A stretch of 64,000 bases of DNA from Clostridia bacterium (GTDB taxonomy: Bacteria > Bacillota > Clostridia > Oscillospirales > Butyricicoccaceae). The stretch is from assembly GCA_017559995.1 (NCBI GenBank), contig JAFYPP010000005.1:1-64000 (forward strand), written 5' to 3'. Numbering within the stretch: position 1 is the stretch's first letter; each line of letters opens with the position of its first letter. Made by a program: the position numbers and the translations under genes. Shown here one piece after another: positions 40,912-49,906 of the stretch. Under the pieces are notes generated by a model. The model saw only the letters and a list, made by a program, of their open reading frames with translations. It had not been told where the DNA came from and did not search any database.

Positions 40912-41982
40912 ATGAAAACGCCTGTACCTCCCAAAATGAACCTGCTGATCACCGTGCTGATCCTGTCACTGTCCTTCGGTATCAGCCTGCTGATGCAAAA
41001 GGTCATTTTCATCGACGAGCACGTCACCACCCTGTTCGTGTTCGCGGTATTTTTGATCTCACTGGTCACCGACAGTTATATTTACGGTGTTTCGGCAGCC
41101 GTGGTCAGTATGTTGTTGGTCAACTATGCCTTTACCTATCCCTATTTCCTTTTGAACTTCACCATTCCGCAGAACCTGTTTTCGGCGGTAGTGATGATCA
41201 TCATCGCCCTGCTCACCAGTACCCTCACCACCAAAGTCCGCCGACAGGAGGCTATCAAGGCGGAAAGTGAAAAGGAGCGTATGCGGGCCAACCTGCTGCG
41301 GGCCATCTCCCACGACCTGCGGACGCCGCTGACCACCATTTTCGGCTCCAGCACCGCCCTTCTGGAGGAGGGCGACCGGCTGACCGACGCCCAAAAGACC
41401 TCTATTCTGCAGGGTATCCGGGAGGACGCCGACTGGTTGGTGCGCATGGTGGAAAATCTTCTGTCCATCACCCGTATCGACAGCGGACAGGTACAGATCC
41501 GCAAAACCGTCACCGTGCTGGAGGAACTCATCGACTCCGTGCTGGTGAAGTTCCGTGCCCGTTGTCCGCAACAGGCGATAGAGCTGGAACTGCCGGAGGA
41601 GATGCTGCTTATCCCCATGGATGCCCTTTTGATCGAGCAGGTACTGCTCAATCTGCTGGACAACGCCGTCAAACACGCCCAGGGCATGACACAGCTTTCC
41701 CTTCGTGTTTTCCGACGGGAAAACGACGCCCTTTTTGAGGTGTCCGACAACGGCTGCGGCGTCCCCGCCGAGCGGCTGCCCCATATTTTCAGCGGAACGC
41801 TGCACCAGGACGAGCGTCCGGCGGACAACAGCAAGCGCAGCGCCGGCATCGGCCTTTCGGTGTGTGCCACCATTGTCAAAGCCCACGGCGGCACCATCCG
41901 GGCGGAGAACAATCCCGACGGCGGCACCGCCTTCCGCTTCACCCTTGCTTTGGAGGAGGAATCCCATGAACAACAAATATAA
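40912..41982 (+). CDS. KdpD-like sensor histidine kinase without the USP domain
   Basis: 356 residues; TATAAT at 40875-40880 is its likely -10. Four membrane helices of the DUF4118 type (about 10-110) are followed by HisKA with the phospho-acceptor His134 (AISHDLRTPLTT) and an HATPase domain (LLNLLDNAVKHA, DNGCGVP, GIGLSVCATIVKAHGG). The long N-terminal KdpD domain that senses K+ is absent. It overlaps the response-regulator gene by 17 bases. No kdpFABC pump genes are near; the antiporter downstream may be its target. Confidence 0.88.
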   Translation: MKTPVPPKMNLLITVLILSLSFGISLLMQKVIFIDEHVTTLFVFAVFLISLVTDSYIYGVSAAVVSMLLVNYAFTYPYFLLNFTIPQNLFSAVVMIIIALLTSTLTTKVRRQEAIKAESEKERMRANLLRAISHDLRTPLTTIFGSSTALLEEGDRLTDAQKTSILQGIREDADWLVRMVENLLSITRIDSGQVQIRKTVTVLEELIDSVLVKFRARCPQQAIELELPEEMLLIPMDALLIEQVLLNLLDNAVKHAQGMTQLSLRVFRRENDALFEVSDNGCGVPAERLPHIFSGTLHQDERPADNSKRSAGIGLSVCATIVKAHGGTIRAENNPDGGTAFRFTLALEEESHEQQI

Positions 41983-42679
41983 GATCCTGCTGGTGGAGGA
42001 TGAAGCCAACATCCGCAATCTGGTTTCCGCCATGCTGGAGTCTGCCGGCTATCAGGTGCTCTCCGCGGGCACCTGCGCCACCGCGAAGGTGCTGTACGGC
42101 TCCCACCGGCCCGACCTGATCATTCTGGATCTGGGCCTGCCCGACAGGGACGGCCGGACACTGCTGGAGCTGGTGCGCCGGGAGTCGGCCACACCGGTGA
42201 TCGTCCTGTCCGCCCGCAGCGACGAGCAGGATAAGGTGGAGGCGCTGGATATGGGTGCCAACGATTACATCACCAAGCCCTTTGGCTCGGCGGAGCTGCT
42301 GGCCCGGGTGCGGTCCGCCCTGCGCAGCACCCACCAGACCTCGGGCAGCGCCTATCTGCCCGAAGGCAAGTTCCGCACGGCGGATCTCGTGATCGACTAC
42401 GATGCCCGCCGGATATTCCGCGGCGATGTGGAGGTCCACCTGACCCAGACCGAATATAACATCGTTGCCCTGCTTTCCCGCCACCCCGGCAAGGTGCTCA
42501 CCTATACCGCCATCATCCGGGAGATCTGGGGATATCCCGACGAGGGCAGCACCAAAAAGCTGCAGGTGAACATGGCCAACATCCGCAAAAAGCTGGGTGT
42601 CCGCCCCGGCGAAAACTCCTACATCGTCAACGAACTGGGTGTGGGCTACCGTATGTGCGCTGCCGATAACCATTCTTAA
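41966..42679 (+). CDS. OmpR/KdpE-type response regulator
   Basis: 237 residues; ATG 41966 after GGAGGAGGA inside the kinase gene. Receiver domain with Asp55 (IILDLGLPD) and TKPF, then a winged-helix Trans_reg_C domain (LTQTEYNIVALLSRHPGKVL, NMANIRKKLG, GVGYRM). Overall closest in look to KdpE. It is co-translated with its kinase and precedes the antiporter leader by about 75 bases. Confidence 0.92.
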   Translation: MNNKYKILLVEDEANIRNLVSAMLESAGYQVLSAGTCATAKVLYGSHRPDLIILDLGLPDRDGRTLLELVRRESATPVIVLSARSDEQDKVEALDMGANDYITKPFGSAELLARVRSALRSTHQTSGSAYLPEGKFRTADLVIDYDARRIFRGDVEVHLTQTEYNIVALLSRHPGKVLTYTAIIREIWGYPDEGSTKKLQVNMANIRKKLGVRPGENSYIVNELGVGYRMCAADNHS

Positions 42680-42755
42680 CCCCATCTTTACCGCACCTCT
42701 GTTATGATGTGCGTACTGAAAAGCAGCTCGTTTTCCGATCATTGATAAATACTCT

Positions 42756-42813
42756 CTTGGAGGACGCTCCCGCTACGGCAGGAGCGTTCTTCCGTCAAAC
42801 GGCTGCGCCAATA
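42756..42813 (+). promoter_or_regulatory. Candidate ion-sensing leader RNA (nhaA-I-like) before the antiporter
   Basis: A compact three-way shape can be drawn. The outer stem is TTGG (42757-42760) with CCAA (42808-42811). One arm is ACGCTCC/GGAGCGT (42764-42787), the other CCG-TCAAA-CGG (42792-42802). The outer stem sits directly before the GGAG ribosome site. From memory it resembles the nhaA-I RNA class, described as Li+ sensing and found before Na+/H+ antiporters. The class is not certain. Confidence 0.45.
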
Positions 42814-42831
42814 AAGAACGGAGTGACTACA

Positions 42832-44100
42832 TTGATTCCTGCCATTGCCCTTTTCGCAGTGACCTATGTCCTTATGCTGATCTTCAGCAAATACCGTCCC
42901 TATATCGCCCTGGCATCCGGCCTGATCTTTATTATCACCGGCATGCTGCCCGCCGGTCAGATCGCCGCCTCCATCGACTTCAACGTATTGATGATGATCG
43001 CCGGCACTATGGGTCTGGTGGCCCTGTTTATCGAGAGCAAGATGCCCTCCCTGCTGGCCGATCTGGTGATGGAAAAGGTCCCCAACGTCCGTTGGGCCGC
43101 CGTCTGCCTGTCTCTCTTCGCCGGCGTGATCTCCGCTTTTGTGGATAACGTGGCCACCGTGCTGATGATCGCTCCCGTGGCGCTGGAGATCTGCAAAAAG
43201 CTCAAGACCAACCCCGTGCCCTTCATCATCGCCATCGCCGTGTCCTCCAACCTGCAGGGTGCCGCCACCCTGGTGGGTGACACCACCGCCATCATGCTGG
43301 GCTCCTATGCCGGCATGAGCTTCCTGGACTTCTTCTGGTACATGGGCAAGCCCTCCATCTTCTTCGCAGTGGAGCTGGGCGCGGCCCTGTCTGCCCTCAT
43401 CATCTATATCCTCTTCCGCAAGGAGACCGGCGCCATTCCCAAGGGCGCGCCCCGGACGGTCGTCACCGATTATGTGCCCTCTGTCCTGCTGGCAGGTACC
43501 ATCGTGCTGCTCATCGCCGCCTCCTTCATCCCCAATAAGCCGGACATCACCAACGGTCTGATCTGCTGTGCGCTGCTGGTCATCGGCCTGGTGTACAACT
43601 ATATGAAGAAAAAGACCGTCGAATCGGTTCTTGCGCCCCTGAAGGAGATCGACGTGCAGACCATCGGCCTGCTGCTGGGTCTGTTCCTGATGATCGGCGG
43701 TATTTCCAACATGGGCGTCATCGACGCGGCAGCCCATCTGCTGGCGGAACTGGGCGGCGGCAACGTCTTCCTGCTGTATACCGTCATCGTCTGGGCCTCG
43801 GTGCTCATCTCCGCCTTTATCGACAACATCCCCTACGTGGCCACCATGCTGCCCGTGATCCAGGGTCTGGCCGCCACGCTGGGCATCGATCCCACCCTGC
43901 TGTACTTTGGCCTGCTGTCGGGCGCCACGCTGGGCGGCAACTGTACCCCCATCGGCGCTTCGGCCAACATCACCGGCATCGGCATCCTGCGCCGTGACGG
44001 TCACGAGGTGCGGAACAGCGACTTCTTCCGCATCGGTATCCCCTTCACTCTGGCAGCCATCATCCCTGCCTATCTGTACTTCTGGTTTATTTTCGCGTAA
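42832..44100 (+). CDS. ArsB/NhaD-type ion transporter
   Basis: 422 residues from TTG 42832, chosen because CGGAG lies 6 bases upstream and the residues before it have no membrane character. About eleven hydrophobic segments. The repeated motifs FVDNVATVLMIAPV and FIDNIPYVATMLPV and the GATLGGNCTPIGASANI loop are typical of the ion-transporter superfamily (ArsB, NhaD, CitMHS, P protein). It probably exchanges Na+ or Li+ for H+, or extrudes arsenite; no ars genes are nearby, and the leader RNA favours the former. Confidence 0.85.
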   Translation: MIPAIALFAVTYVLMLIFSKYRPYIALASGLIFIITGMLPAGQIAASIDFNVLMMIAGTMGLVALFIESKMPSLLADLVMEKVPNVRWAAVCLSLFAGVISAFVDNVATVLMIAPVALEICKKLKTNPVPFIIAIAVSSNLQGAATLVGDTTAIMLGSYAGMSFLDFFWYMGKPSIFFAVELGAALSALIIYILFRKETGAIPKGAPRTVVTDYVPSVLLAGTIVLLIAASFIPNKPDITNGLICCALLVIGLVYNYMKKKTVESVLAPLKEIDVQTIGLLLGLFLMIGGISNMGVIDAAAHLLAELGGGNVFLLYTVIVWASVLISAFIDNIPYVATMLPVIQGLAATLGIDPTLLYFGLLSGATLGGNCTPIGASANITGIGILRRDGHEVRNSDFFRIGIPFTLAAIIPAYLYFWFIFA

Positions 44101-44110
44101 GCGTCATACA

Positions 44111-44139
44111 AAAGCCGCCGGTCATCCGGCGGCTTTTTC
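44111..44139 (+). terminator. Terminator after the antiporter
   Basis: AAAGCCGCCGG, loop TCAT, CCGGCGGCTTTTT. Confidence 0.92.
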
Positions 44140-44168
44140 TTGCGGAAAGATCTCTGTCATGCTATAGT
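44140..44168 (+). promoter_or_regulatory. Sigma-A promoter of the ZIP gene
   Basis: TTGCGG at 44140-44145, 17 bases, TATAGT at 44163-44168; AAAGGAG lies before the ATG. Confidence 0.65.
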
Positions 44169-44201
44169 GGATACAGAGTTCCGGAAAGGAGATCACCCTT
44201 T

Positions 44202-44960
44202 ATGACCATGGTTTTGCTTACCGCTTTGGGCGTGGGCGGCGCCACTGTGCTGGGCGCCGTACTGGGCCTTGTGTTCAAAAATATCACCCATAAGTTCAGC
44301 GATCTCGTCCTGTCCTTCGCGGCAGGCATCATGATGGCCGCCGCCGTGCTGGGCCTGATCCTGCCCTCGCTGGAATACGGCGGGCAGTACGGTCTGGTGA
44401 CTACGGTGGCCGGCATTTTCGCCGGTGCGGTGGCCATCAACCTCATGGACCGCTTCGTGCCCCATCTGCACCGGCTGGCCGGTGTGGACATCGAAAACCA
44501 CCCCGACAGCGGGCAGGTCAGCCGTGTGCTCCTGTTCGTTCTGGCTATCGCCATCCACAATCTGCCCGAAGGCGTGGCCGCCGGCGTTGGCTTCGGCTCG
44601 GGCAACGTTCACGACGCTTTGCTCATCTCCGGCGGTATCGCCCTGCAGAACATACCCGAAGGCATGGTCATCATCGGCCCCATGCTGGCCTCCGGCATTT
44701 CCCGGGGCCGAACCTTTGCCCTGGCGCTGGCCACCGGATTGGTGGAGGTCGCCGGCACCCTGCTGGGCTTTTTCGCCGTCAGTCTGTCCCAGGCGGTGCT
44801 GCCCTTTGCGCTGGCTTTTGCCGGCGGCAGCATGCTTTATGTGATCAGCGATGAAATGATCCCGGAGACCCACGCCCACGGCGGAGAACGGGGCGCCACC
44901 TACGCCCTGCTGGCCGGTTTTTGCGTGATGCTGATCTCCGACGTATTGTTAGGTGGTTAA
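44202..44960 (+). CDS. ZIP-family metal transporter
   Basis: 252 residues with about eight membrane helices. HNLPEG and QNIPEG in the fourth and fifth helices are the metal-site motifs of ZIP proteins (ZupT/GufA group). A short His-containing loop (HLHRL) lies before them. It would import Zn2+ or related metals. The next gene follows after 13 bases. Confidence 0.92.
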   Translation: MTMVLLTALGVGGATVLGAVLGLVFKNITHKFSDLVLSFAAGIMMAAAVLGLILPSLEYGGQYGLVTTVAGIFAGAVAINLMDRFVPHLHRLAGVDIENHPDSGQVSRVLLFVLAIAIHNLPEGVAAGVGFGSGNVHDALLISGGIALQNIPEGMVIIGPMLASGISRGRTFALALATGLVEVAGTLLGFFAVSLSQAVLPFALAFAGGSMLYVISDEMIPETHAHGGERGATYALLAGFCVMLISDVLLGG

Positions 44961-44973
44961 AGGAGGCTTTTTT

Positions 44974-46533
44974 ATGACGCTGCAGCAAAAAATCGACAGC
45001 CTGTTTCCCCTGTGGCAGCAGGAAACCTGCCCCGGCGCACAGGTTTTGGTGCGCCATAAGGGCGAGATGATCTACGACCGCACCTTTGGCATGGCCGACG
45101 TAGAGAAGGGCATCCCCATGACCCACGACCACGTGTTTCACGTGGCTTCCATCTCCAAGCAGTTCACCGCCATGGCCATTCTGCTCCTTTGGGAGGACGG
45201 CAAACTGTCCCTGGACGCCGATATCCGGGAATATATCCCCGACCTGGTGGCCTTTGACGAACCCATGCCCCTGTGGACGCTGCTGCACCAGGTCAGCGGC
45301 CTGCGGGATATGCTGGAGCTTATGGACGACAGCGGCGTCCGCAACGTGGACACCATCACCCAGCAGGACATCCGCACCATCCTGGCCCACCAAAAGGGCC
45401 TGAACTTCCCGCCCAAGAGCCGCCACGCCTACTGTAACTCCAACTATATGTATCTGGCGGAGATCGTGGAGCGGGTGTCCGGAAAGGGCTTCAACGACTT
45501 CCTCCGGGAGCGTATTTTCGCGCCTCTGGGCATGGACAGCACGGTGGTGCGGGAAAATTACTGGCAGTTCATCCCCAACCGCGGCGTTTCCTATTGGGAC
45601 AACGGCACCGAATACTGCCATTGCGTGCTCAACTACGGCAACTACGGCACCACCTCCCTCCACAGCAATGCCCGGGATCTGATGAAGTGGATGGACAACT
45701 ACCGCAATCCCACCGTCTGCAAGCCCGAAACCCTGGAGCGCATGCTGTGGGTGCCCACGCTGAAGAGCGGCGCCCCCACCAACTATGCCTGCGGCCTGCG
45801 GGTAGATGTGCTGGACGGTTACCGCCATCTGCGCCACGCCGGTGAGGATGCCGGCTTCCGCGCCTTCCTCCTCCGTCTGCTGGACGAGGATCTGGACGTG
45901 GTCATCGTGGCCAACACCGCCAACACCTTTACCGAGCGGGCGGCCTACAACGTGGCCCGCACCGTGCTGGGCCTGCCGGTGGATCTCCAGCGCGCGCCCC
46001 AGCCCTCCACCGCCGACTTTGACGAAAAAACTGCCCCGGGTTTCTATTTCTCCCGGGTTCCCGACGGCTATACCCTCACCGTCACCGAAAAGGATGGCGT
46101 TTTATACGCCACCGACGAGGCCAAGGCAGCGCCCCTCACCCATGTGGCCGGCGACCTGTACCGCCAGGGTCGGCTGCTCCAGTGGTTCCGCCTGGGGGAC
46201 GGTGCTCCCCGCTACGTCAACGAGGAGATGGATCTGCCTCTGGAAAAGGCCTGTGACGGCCCGCTGTCCGCCCTCCAGCTGGACGGCAAAGAAGGCCGCT
46301 ACGAAAGCCGGGAGGTGGACACCGCCTACGAGGTGCGGCAAAAAGACGGCCGCCTGTGGCTGTGGCATTTCCGCCGCGGCCTGACCCCCCTGTACCCCGT
46401 GGAGGGCGACCTGTTCGTCACCACCTACTACCGTCCCTGTTTTATCCGGTTCACCAGAGATGCCGGCGGCGCCGTCACCGGCCTGACGCTGACGGGAAAC
46501 CGTGTGCAGGAACTGCCCTTCAAGAAAGTGTAA
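44974..46533 (+). CDS. Class C beta-lactamase-like serine hydrolase
   Basis: 519 residues; ATG 44974 after AAAGGAGG. Beta-lactamase fold with Ser59-x-x-Lys62 (ASISKQF) and Tyr153-Cys-Asn155 (AYCNSN). A C-terminal beta domain of about 150 residues follows, as in DUF3471-type or D-aminopeptidase-like members. No signal peptide, so a cytosolic esterase or peptidase is more likely than drug resistance. Read with the ZIP gene, 13 bases apart. Confidence 0.85.
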   Translation: MTLQQKIDSLFPLWQQETCPGAQVLVRHKGEMIYDRTFGMADVEKGIPMTHDHVFHVASISKQFTAMAILLLWEDGKLSLDADIREYIPDLVAFDEPMPLWTLLHQVSGLRDMLELMDDSGVRNVDTITQQDIRTILAHQKGLNFPPKSRHAYCNSNYMYLAEIVERVSGKGFNDFLRERIFAPLGMDSTVVRENYWQFIPNRGVSYWDNGTEYCHCVLNYGNYGTTSLHSNARDLMKWMDNYRNPTVCKPETLERMLWVPTLKSGAPTNYACGLRVDVLDGYRHLRHAGEDAGFRAFLLRLLDEDLDVVIVANTANTFTERAAYNVARTVLGLPVDLQRAPQPSTADFDEKTAPGFYFSRVPDGYTLTVTEKDGVLYATDEAKAAPLTHVAGDLYRQGRLLQWFRLGDGAPRYVNEEMDLPLEKACDGPLSALQLDGKEGRYESREVDTAYEVRQKDGRLWLWHFRRGLTPLYPVEGDLFVTTYYRPCFIRFTRDAGGAVTGLTLTGNRVQELPFKKV

Positions 46534-46538
46534 AAAAG

Positions 46539-46567
46539 AACGACCGCTCGGTTGAGCGGTCGTTTTT
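46539..46567. terminator. Terminator between convergent genes
   Basis: AACGACCGCTC, loop GGTT, GAGCGGTCGTT then T run; it also has A residues on the left, so it may serve metA on the minus strand. Confidence 0.88.
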
Positions 46568-46570
46568 CTG

Positions 46571-47506
46571 TTATTCGGTTCGGGTGCCGGATTTGATCTC
46601 GCTGATGTCGTAGGGCGTGGTCTGGTACACGCAGTAGTTCAGCCAGTTGGCGTACAGCAGGTGGGCACAGGAACGCCAGCGCACCATGGGGGGCTGGGTG
46701 GGATCGTCGTTGGGGAAGTAATTCTCCGGGGGCAGGATGTCGATGCCAGCCTTCACGTCACGGATATATTCCTTGTTCAGGGTGCCGGGATCGTACTCGG
46801 CGTGGCCCATGAGGAACACCTGCTTGCAGCCCTCGCTCTTGACGGCGTACACGCCGGCCTCGGGGGACACCGACAGCACCTTCAGGCCGGGAACGGCCTC
46901 GATATCGGCACGGTCCACCGTGGTGTTGCGGGAATGGGGCACCCAGAAGTTGTCGTCAAAACCGCGGAAGAGGATAAAGTTGGGATCTTCCACCGTGTGC
47001 TGATACACGCCGGACAGCTTCTTGTCCAGCAGCTTCTTCTGAATGCCGTAGTGGTAGTACAGACCGGCCTGGGCACCCCAGCAGATATGCAGGGTAGAAT
47101 GGGCGTGGGTCTTGCTCCACTCCATGATCTCGCACAGCTCGGGCCAGTAGTCCACCTCTTCAAACTCCATCAGTTCCACCGGCGCGCCGGTGATGATCAG
47201 ACCGTCAAAGGAGCGGTGCTTCACCTGGTCAAAAGACTTGTAGAAGGACAGCATATGCTCCTGGGAGGTGTTTTTGGACACATGGCTGGAAGGGGCGATG
47301 AGCTCCAGCTCGATCTGCAGGGGCGTATTGCCCAGCACCCGGGCCAGCTGAGTCTCGGTGTCGATCTTGGTGGGCATCAGATTGAGCAGCAGCAACTGCA
47401 GGGGACGGATGTCCTGGGTCATGGCTCGGGTCTCGGTCATGACGAAAATGTTTTCGGAACGCAGCGTGTCGGTAGCCGGCAGCGCGTTTGGAATTTTAAT
47501 GGGCAT
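46571..47506 (-). CDS. metA: Homoserine O-acetyltransferase (MetA fold)
   Basis: 311 residues. Its ATG shares one base with the metY stop (TAATG). Catalytic Cys142 in HICWGAQAG and later His/Glu residues (GHAEYDP) are in place. Residue 111 is Glu (GAPVELMEFEEVDYW). In this family Glu at 111 goes with acetyl-CoA use, while E. coli has Gly there and uses succinyl-CoA. It therefore most likely makes O-acetylhomoserine, the substrate of MetY encoded in the same operon. Confidence 0.93.
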   Translation of the reverse strand: MPIKIPNALPATDTLRSENIFVMTETRAMTQDIRPLQLLLLNLMPTKIDTETQLARVLGNTPLQIELELIAPSSHVSKNTSQEHMLSFYKSFDQVKHRSFDGLIITGAPVELMEFEEVDYWPELCEIMEWSKTHAHSTLHICWGAQAGLYYHYGIQKKLLDKKLSGVYQHTVEDPNFILFRGFDDNFWVPHSRNTTVDRADIEAVPGLKVLSVSPEAGVYAVKSEGCKQVFLMGHAEYDPGTLNKEYIRDVKAGIDILPPENYFPNDDPTQPPMVRWRSCAHLLYANWLNYCVYQTTPYDISEIKSGTRTE

Positions 47507-48792
47507 TAGTTCATGGCCTCCAGTGCCTGCTTGATGTCGGCGATCAGGTCGTCCTTATGCTCCAGACCGCAGGAGATGCGCACCAGGCCCACGGGCACGC
47601 CGGCGGCCTTCAGCTGCTCTTCGCTCATCTGGCGGTGGGTGGAGGTGGCGGGGTTCAGGCAGCAGGTACGGGCATCGGCCACGTGGGTCTCGATGGCGGC
47701 CAGCTTGAGAGCCTTCATGAACGCCTCCACGGCGGGACGGCCGCCCTTCAGCTCAAAGGACACCACACCGCAGGAGCCGTTGGGCAGGTACTTCTGGGCC
47801 ACGGCATGATAGGGGTCGCTTTCCAGACCGCAGTAGTGGACGCATTCCACCTGGGGCTGGGCGGCCAGGAACTCGGCCACGGCCTGACCGTTTTCACAGT
47901 GGCGGGCCATACGGACGTGCAGGCTCTCCAGACCCAAATTGAGGTAGAAGGCGCTCTGGGGGGAGGCGGTGCAACCGAAGTCACGCATCAGCTGGGCGGT
48001 ACACTTGGTGATGAAGGCGCCTTCCTTGCCGAACTTTTCGGCATAGGTGATGCCGTGGTAGCTGTCGTCGGGGGTGCACAGACCGGGGAACTTGTCGGCG
48101 TGGGCCATCCAGTCGAACTTGCCGCTGTCCACGATGGCGCCGCCGACCTGTACGCCGTGGCCATCCATGTACTTGGTGGTGGAGTGGGTGACGATGTCGG
48201 CGCCCCACTGGATGGGACGGCAGTTGACGGGGGTAGCAAAGGTGTTGTCGATGATCAGGGGCACGCCGTGAGCGTGGGCGGCATTGGCCCACTTTTCAAT
48301 GTCCAGCACGGTGAGGGCGGGGTTGGCGATGGTCTCGCCGAACACCACCTTGGTGTTGGGACGGAAGGCGGCGTTCAGTTCTTCCTCCGAGCAGTCGGGG
48401 GACAGGAAGGTGACGTCGATGCCCATGCGGCGCATGGTCACGTCCATCAGATTGAAGGTGCCGCCGTAGATGGTGGAAGAGGACACGATGTGGTCGCCGC
48501 AGCTGGCCAGATTGAACAGAGCGAAGAAGTTGGCGGCCTGACCGGAAGAGGTCAGCATGCCGGCGGTACCGCCCTCCAGCTGGGTGATCTTCGCGGCGAC
48601 ATAGTCACAGGTGGGGTTCTGCAGACGGGAGTAGAAATAGCCGCTGGCCTCCAGATCGAACAGCTTGCCCATATCCTCCGAAGTGGCATACTTGAAGGTG
48701 GTGGACTGGATGATGGGGATCTGACGGGGCTCGCCGTTGCCGGGAGTATAGCCGCCCTGCACACAGATGGTTTCCTGCCGATACTTGTTCAT
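47506..48792 (-). CDS. metY: O-acetylhomoserine sulfhydrylase
   Basis: 428 residues; ATG 48792 after AAAGGAAG. Cys/Met-metabolism PLP family with Lys207 (THSTTKYMDGHG), YSRLQNPT, and VQVGGAIVDSG. The length of about 430 and the insertions fit MetY rather than MetB or MetC. It makes homocysteine directly from O-acetylhomoserine and sulfide, followed by B12-linked or B12-free methylation elsewhere. It comes first in the metYA operon. Confidence 0.92.
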   Translation of the reverse strand: MNKYRQETICVQGGYTPGNGEPRQIPIIQSTTFKYATSEDMGKLFDLEASGYFYSRLQNPTCDYVAAKITQLEGGTAGMLTSSGQAANFFALFNLASCGDHIVSSSTIYGGTFNLMDVTMRRMGIDVTFLSPDCSEEELNAAFRPNTKVVFGETIANPALTVLDIEKWANAAHAHGVPLIIDNTFATPVNCRPIQWGADIVTHSTTKYMDGHGVQVGGAIVDSGKFDWMAHADKFPGLCTPDDSYHGITYAEKFGKEGAFITKCTAQLMRDFGCTASPQSAFYLNLGLESLHVRMARHCENGQAVAEFLAAQPQVECVHYCGLESDPYHAVAQKYLPNGSCGVVSFELKGGRPAVEAFMKALKLAAIETHVADARTCCLNPATSTHRQMSEEQLKAAGVPVGLVRISCGLEHKDDLIADIKQALEAMN

Positions 48793-48861
48793 GGGAGACG
48801 CTTCCTTTCTCTTTGGAATCATGGGACAGAGATCCCAATATCATGTTAGGTTAATTATTTT

Positions 48862-48890
48862 ATTATAAAGCGCTAAAGGATGACTGTCAA
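48862..48890 (-). promoter_or_regulatory. Consensus sigma-A promoter of metYA
   Basis: On the minus strand TTGACA (48890-48885), 17 bases, TATAAT (48867-48862). The leader to the ATG is about 60 bases with only a small GGGA/TCCC hairpin; no SAM riboswitch or T-box is visible. Confidence 0.85.
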
Positions 48891-48977
48891 CCACAGACGG
48901 ACACATTTTGCCGCCCCGGCGCATAGGATGAAGTGCGGCACCCTGCCGCATACTATCTGTTCAGGAGGCTGTTGCCA

Positions 48978-49832
48978 ATGCCTACATTTACCAACCAGGC
49001 CACTCTTTCCTATAACAATATCACCACCAACTCCAATGTGGTCACCGGCCAGCTGCTGGAGGTGATCTCCGCCGTCAAGACCGCCGTGGGGGACACCTAT
49101 TCCGCGCAGGAAGTGGTGACCTATGTGGTCAGCGTCCTCAATTCGGGGACAACCGCCATCAACGGCTTGACGGTCACCGATGATCTGGGGGCCTACACCT
49201 TCGGCACCGAGACCCTGTATCCCCTGGACTATATCCCCGGCTCCATCCGCTATTATATCAACGGCGTGCTGCAGGCGGCTCCCGCCGCCACCACCGAACC
49301 GCCCCTGACGGTCACCGGCATCAATATCCCCGCCGGCGGCAACGCCATTCTGGTCTATGAGGCACGGGTCAACCAGTACGCGCCTCTGGCGGAGGGCAGT
49401 ACCATCAATAACACCGTCACCATCACCGGCGACGGCCTCAGCGCCCCTGTTATCGCCACCGATACCATCACCGCAGCCTCCCAGCCCCAGCTGACCATCA
49501 GCAAGAGCATCTGTCCCGCCACCGTTGCGGAAAACGGGCAGCTGACCTACACCTTCGTCATCCAGAACAGCGGCAGCCAGCCTGCTGACGCCGACGTGGG
49601 CGCCGTTATCCGTGACGTGTTCGATCCCATTCTGGAGGGCGTCACCGTCGCCTTTGACGGCACGCCCTGGGTGGTCGGCACCAACTATACCTACGACCAG
49701 GCAACCGGCGAGTTCGCCACCGTTGCCGGTCAGGTCACCGTCCCCGCTGCCACCTACGTCCAGGATCCCACCACCGGCCTGTGGTCCATCCAGCCGGGCA
49801 CCGCCGTGCTCACCGTCACCGGCACCGTTTAA
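48978..49832 (+). CDS. DUF11-repeat protein without signal peptide
   Basis: 284 residues; ATG 48978 after CAGGAGG. Two or three beta-sandwich DUF11-type modules (VVTYVVSVLNSGTTAINGLT, GSTINNTVTITGDGL, LTYTFVIQNSGSQPA). The start MPTFTNQATLSYNN has no signal peptide or membrane segment. Thr/Ala/Val-rich, no Cys cluster beyond one. Family members are surface or envelope proteins; secretion here would need another route, or the protein may be released on spore formation. It stands alone. Confidence 0.7.
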   Translation: MPTFTNQATLSYNNITTNSNVVTGQLLEVISAVKTAVGDTYSAQEVVTYVVSVLNSGTTAINGLTVTDDLGAYTFGTETLYPLDYIPGSIRYYINGVLQAAPAATTEPPLTVTGINIPAGGNAILVYEARVNQYAPLAEGSTINNTVTITGDGLSAPVIATDTITAASQPQLTISKSICPATVAENGQLTYTFVIQNSGSQPADADVGAVIRDVFDPILEGVTVAFDGTPWVVGTNYTYDQATGEFATVAGQVTVPAATYVQDPTTGLWSIQPGTAVLTVTGTV

Positions 49833-49906
49833 CCGCTTAACCAACGCATAAATCCCCTCGGCGCCGGGTACACTGTTCAGCAGTAAACCGGACCGGAGGG
49901 ATCGTT

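Noticed and set aside
44974-46533. Beta-lactam resistance gene
   Set aside because: It has the class C fold and SxxK/YxN residues but no signal peptide and a long extra C-terminal domain, which fits esterase or peptidase relatives better.
48793-48861. SAM riboswitch or T-box before metY
   Set aside because: The leader is about 60 bases with one small hairpin and none of the conserved cores of these elements.
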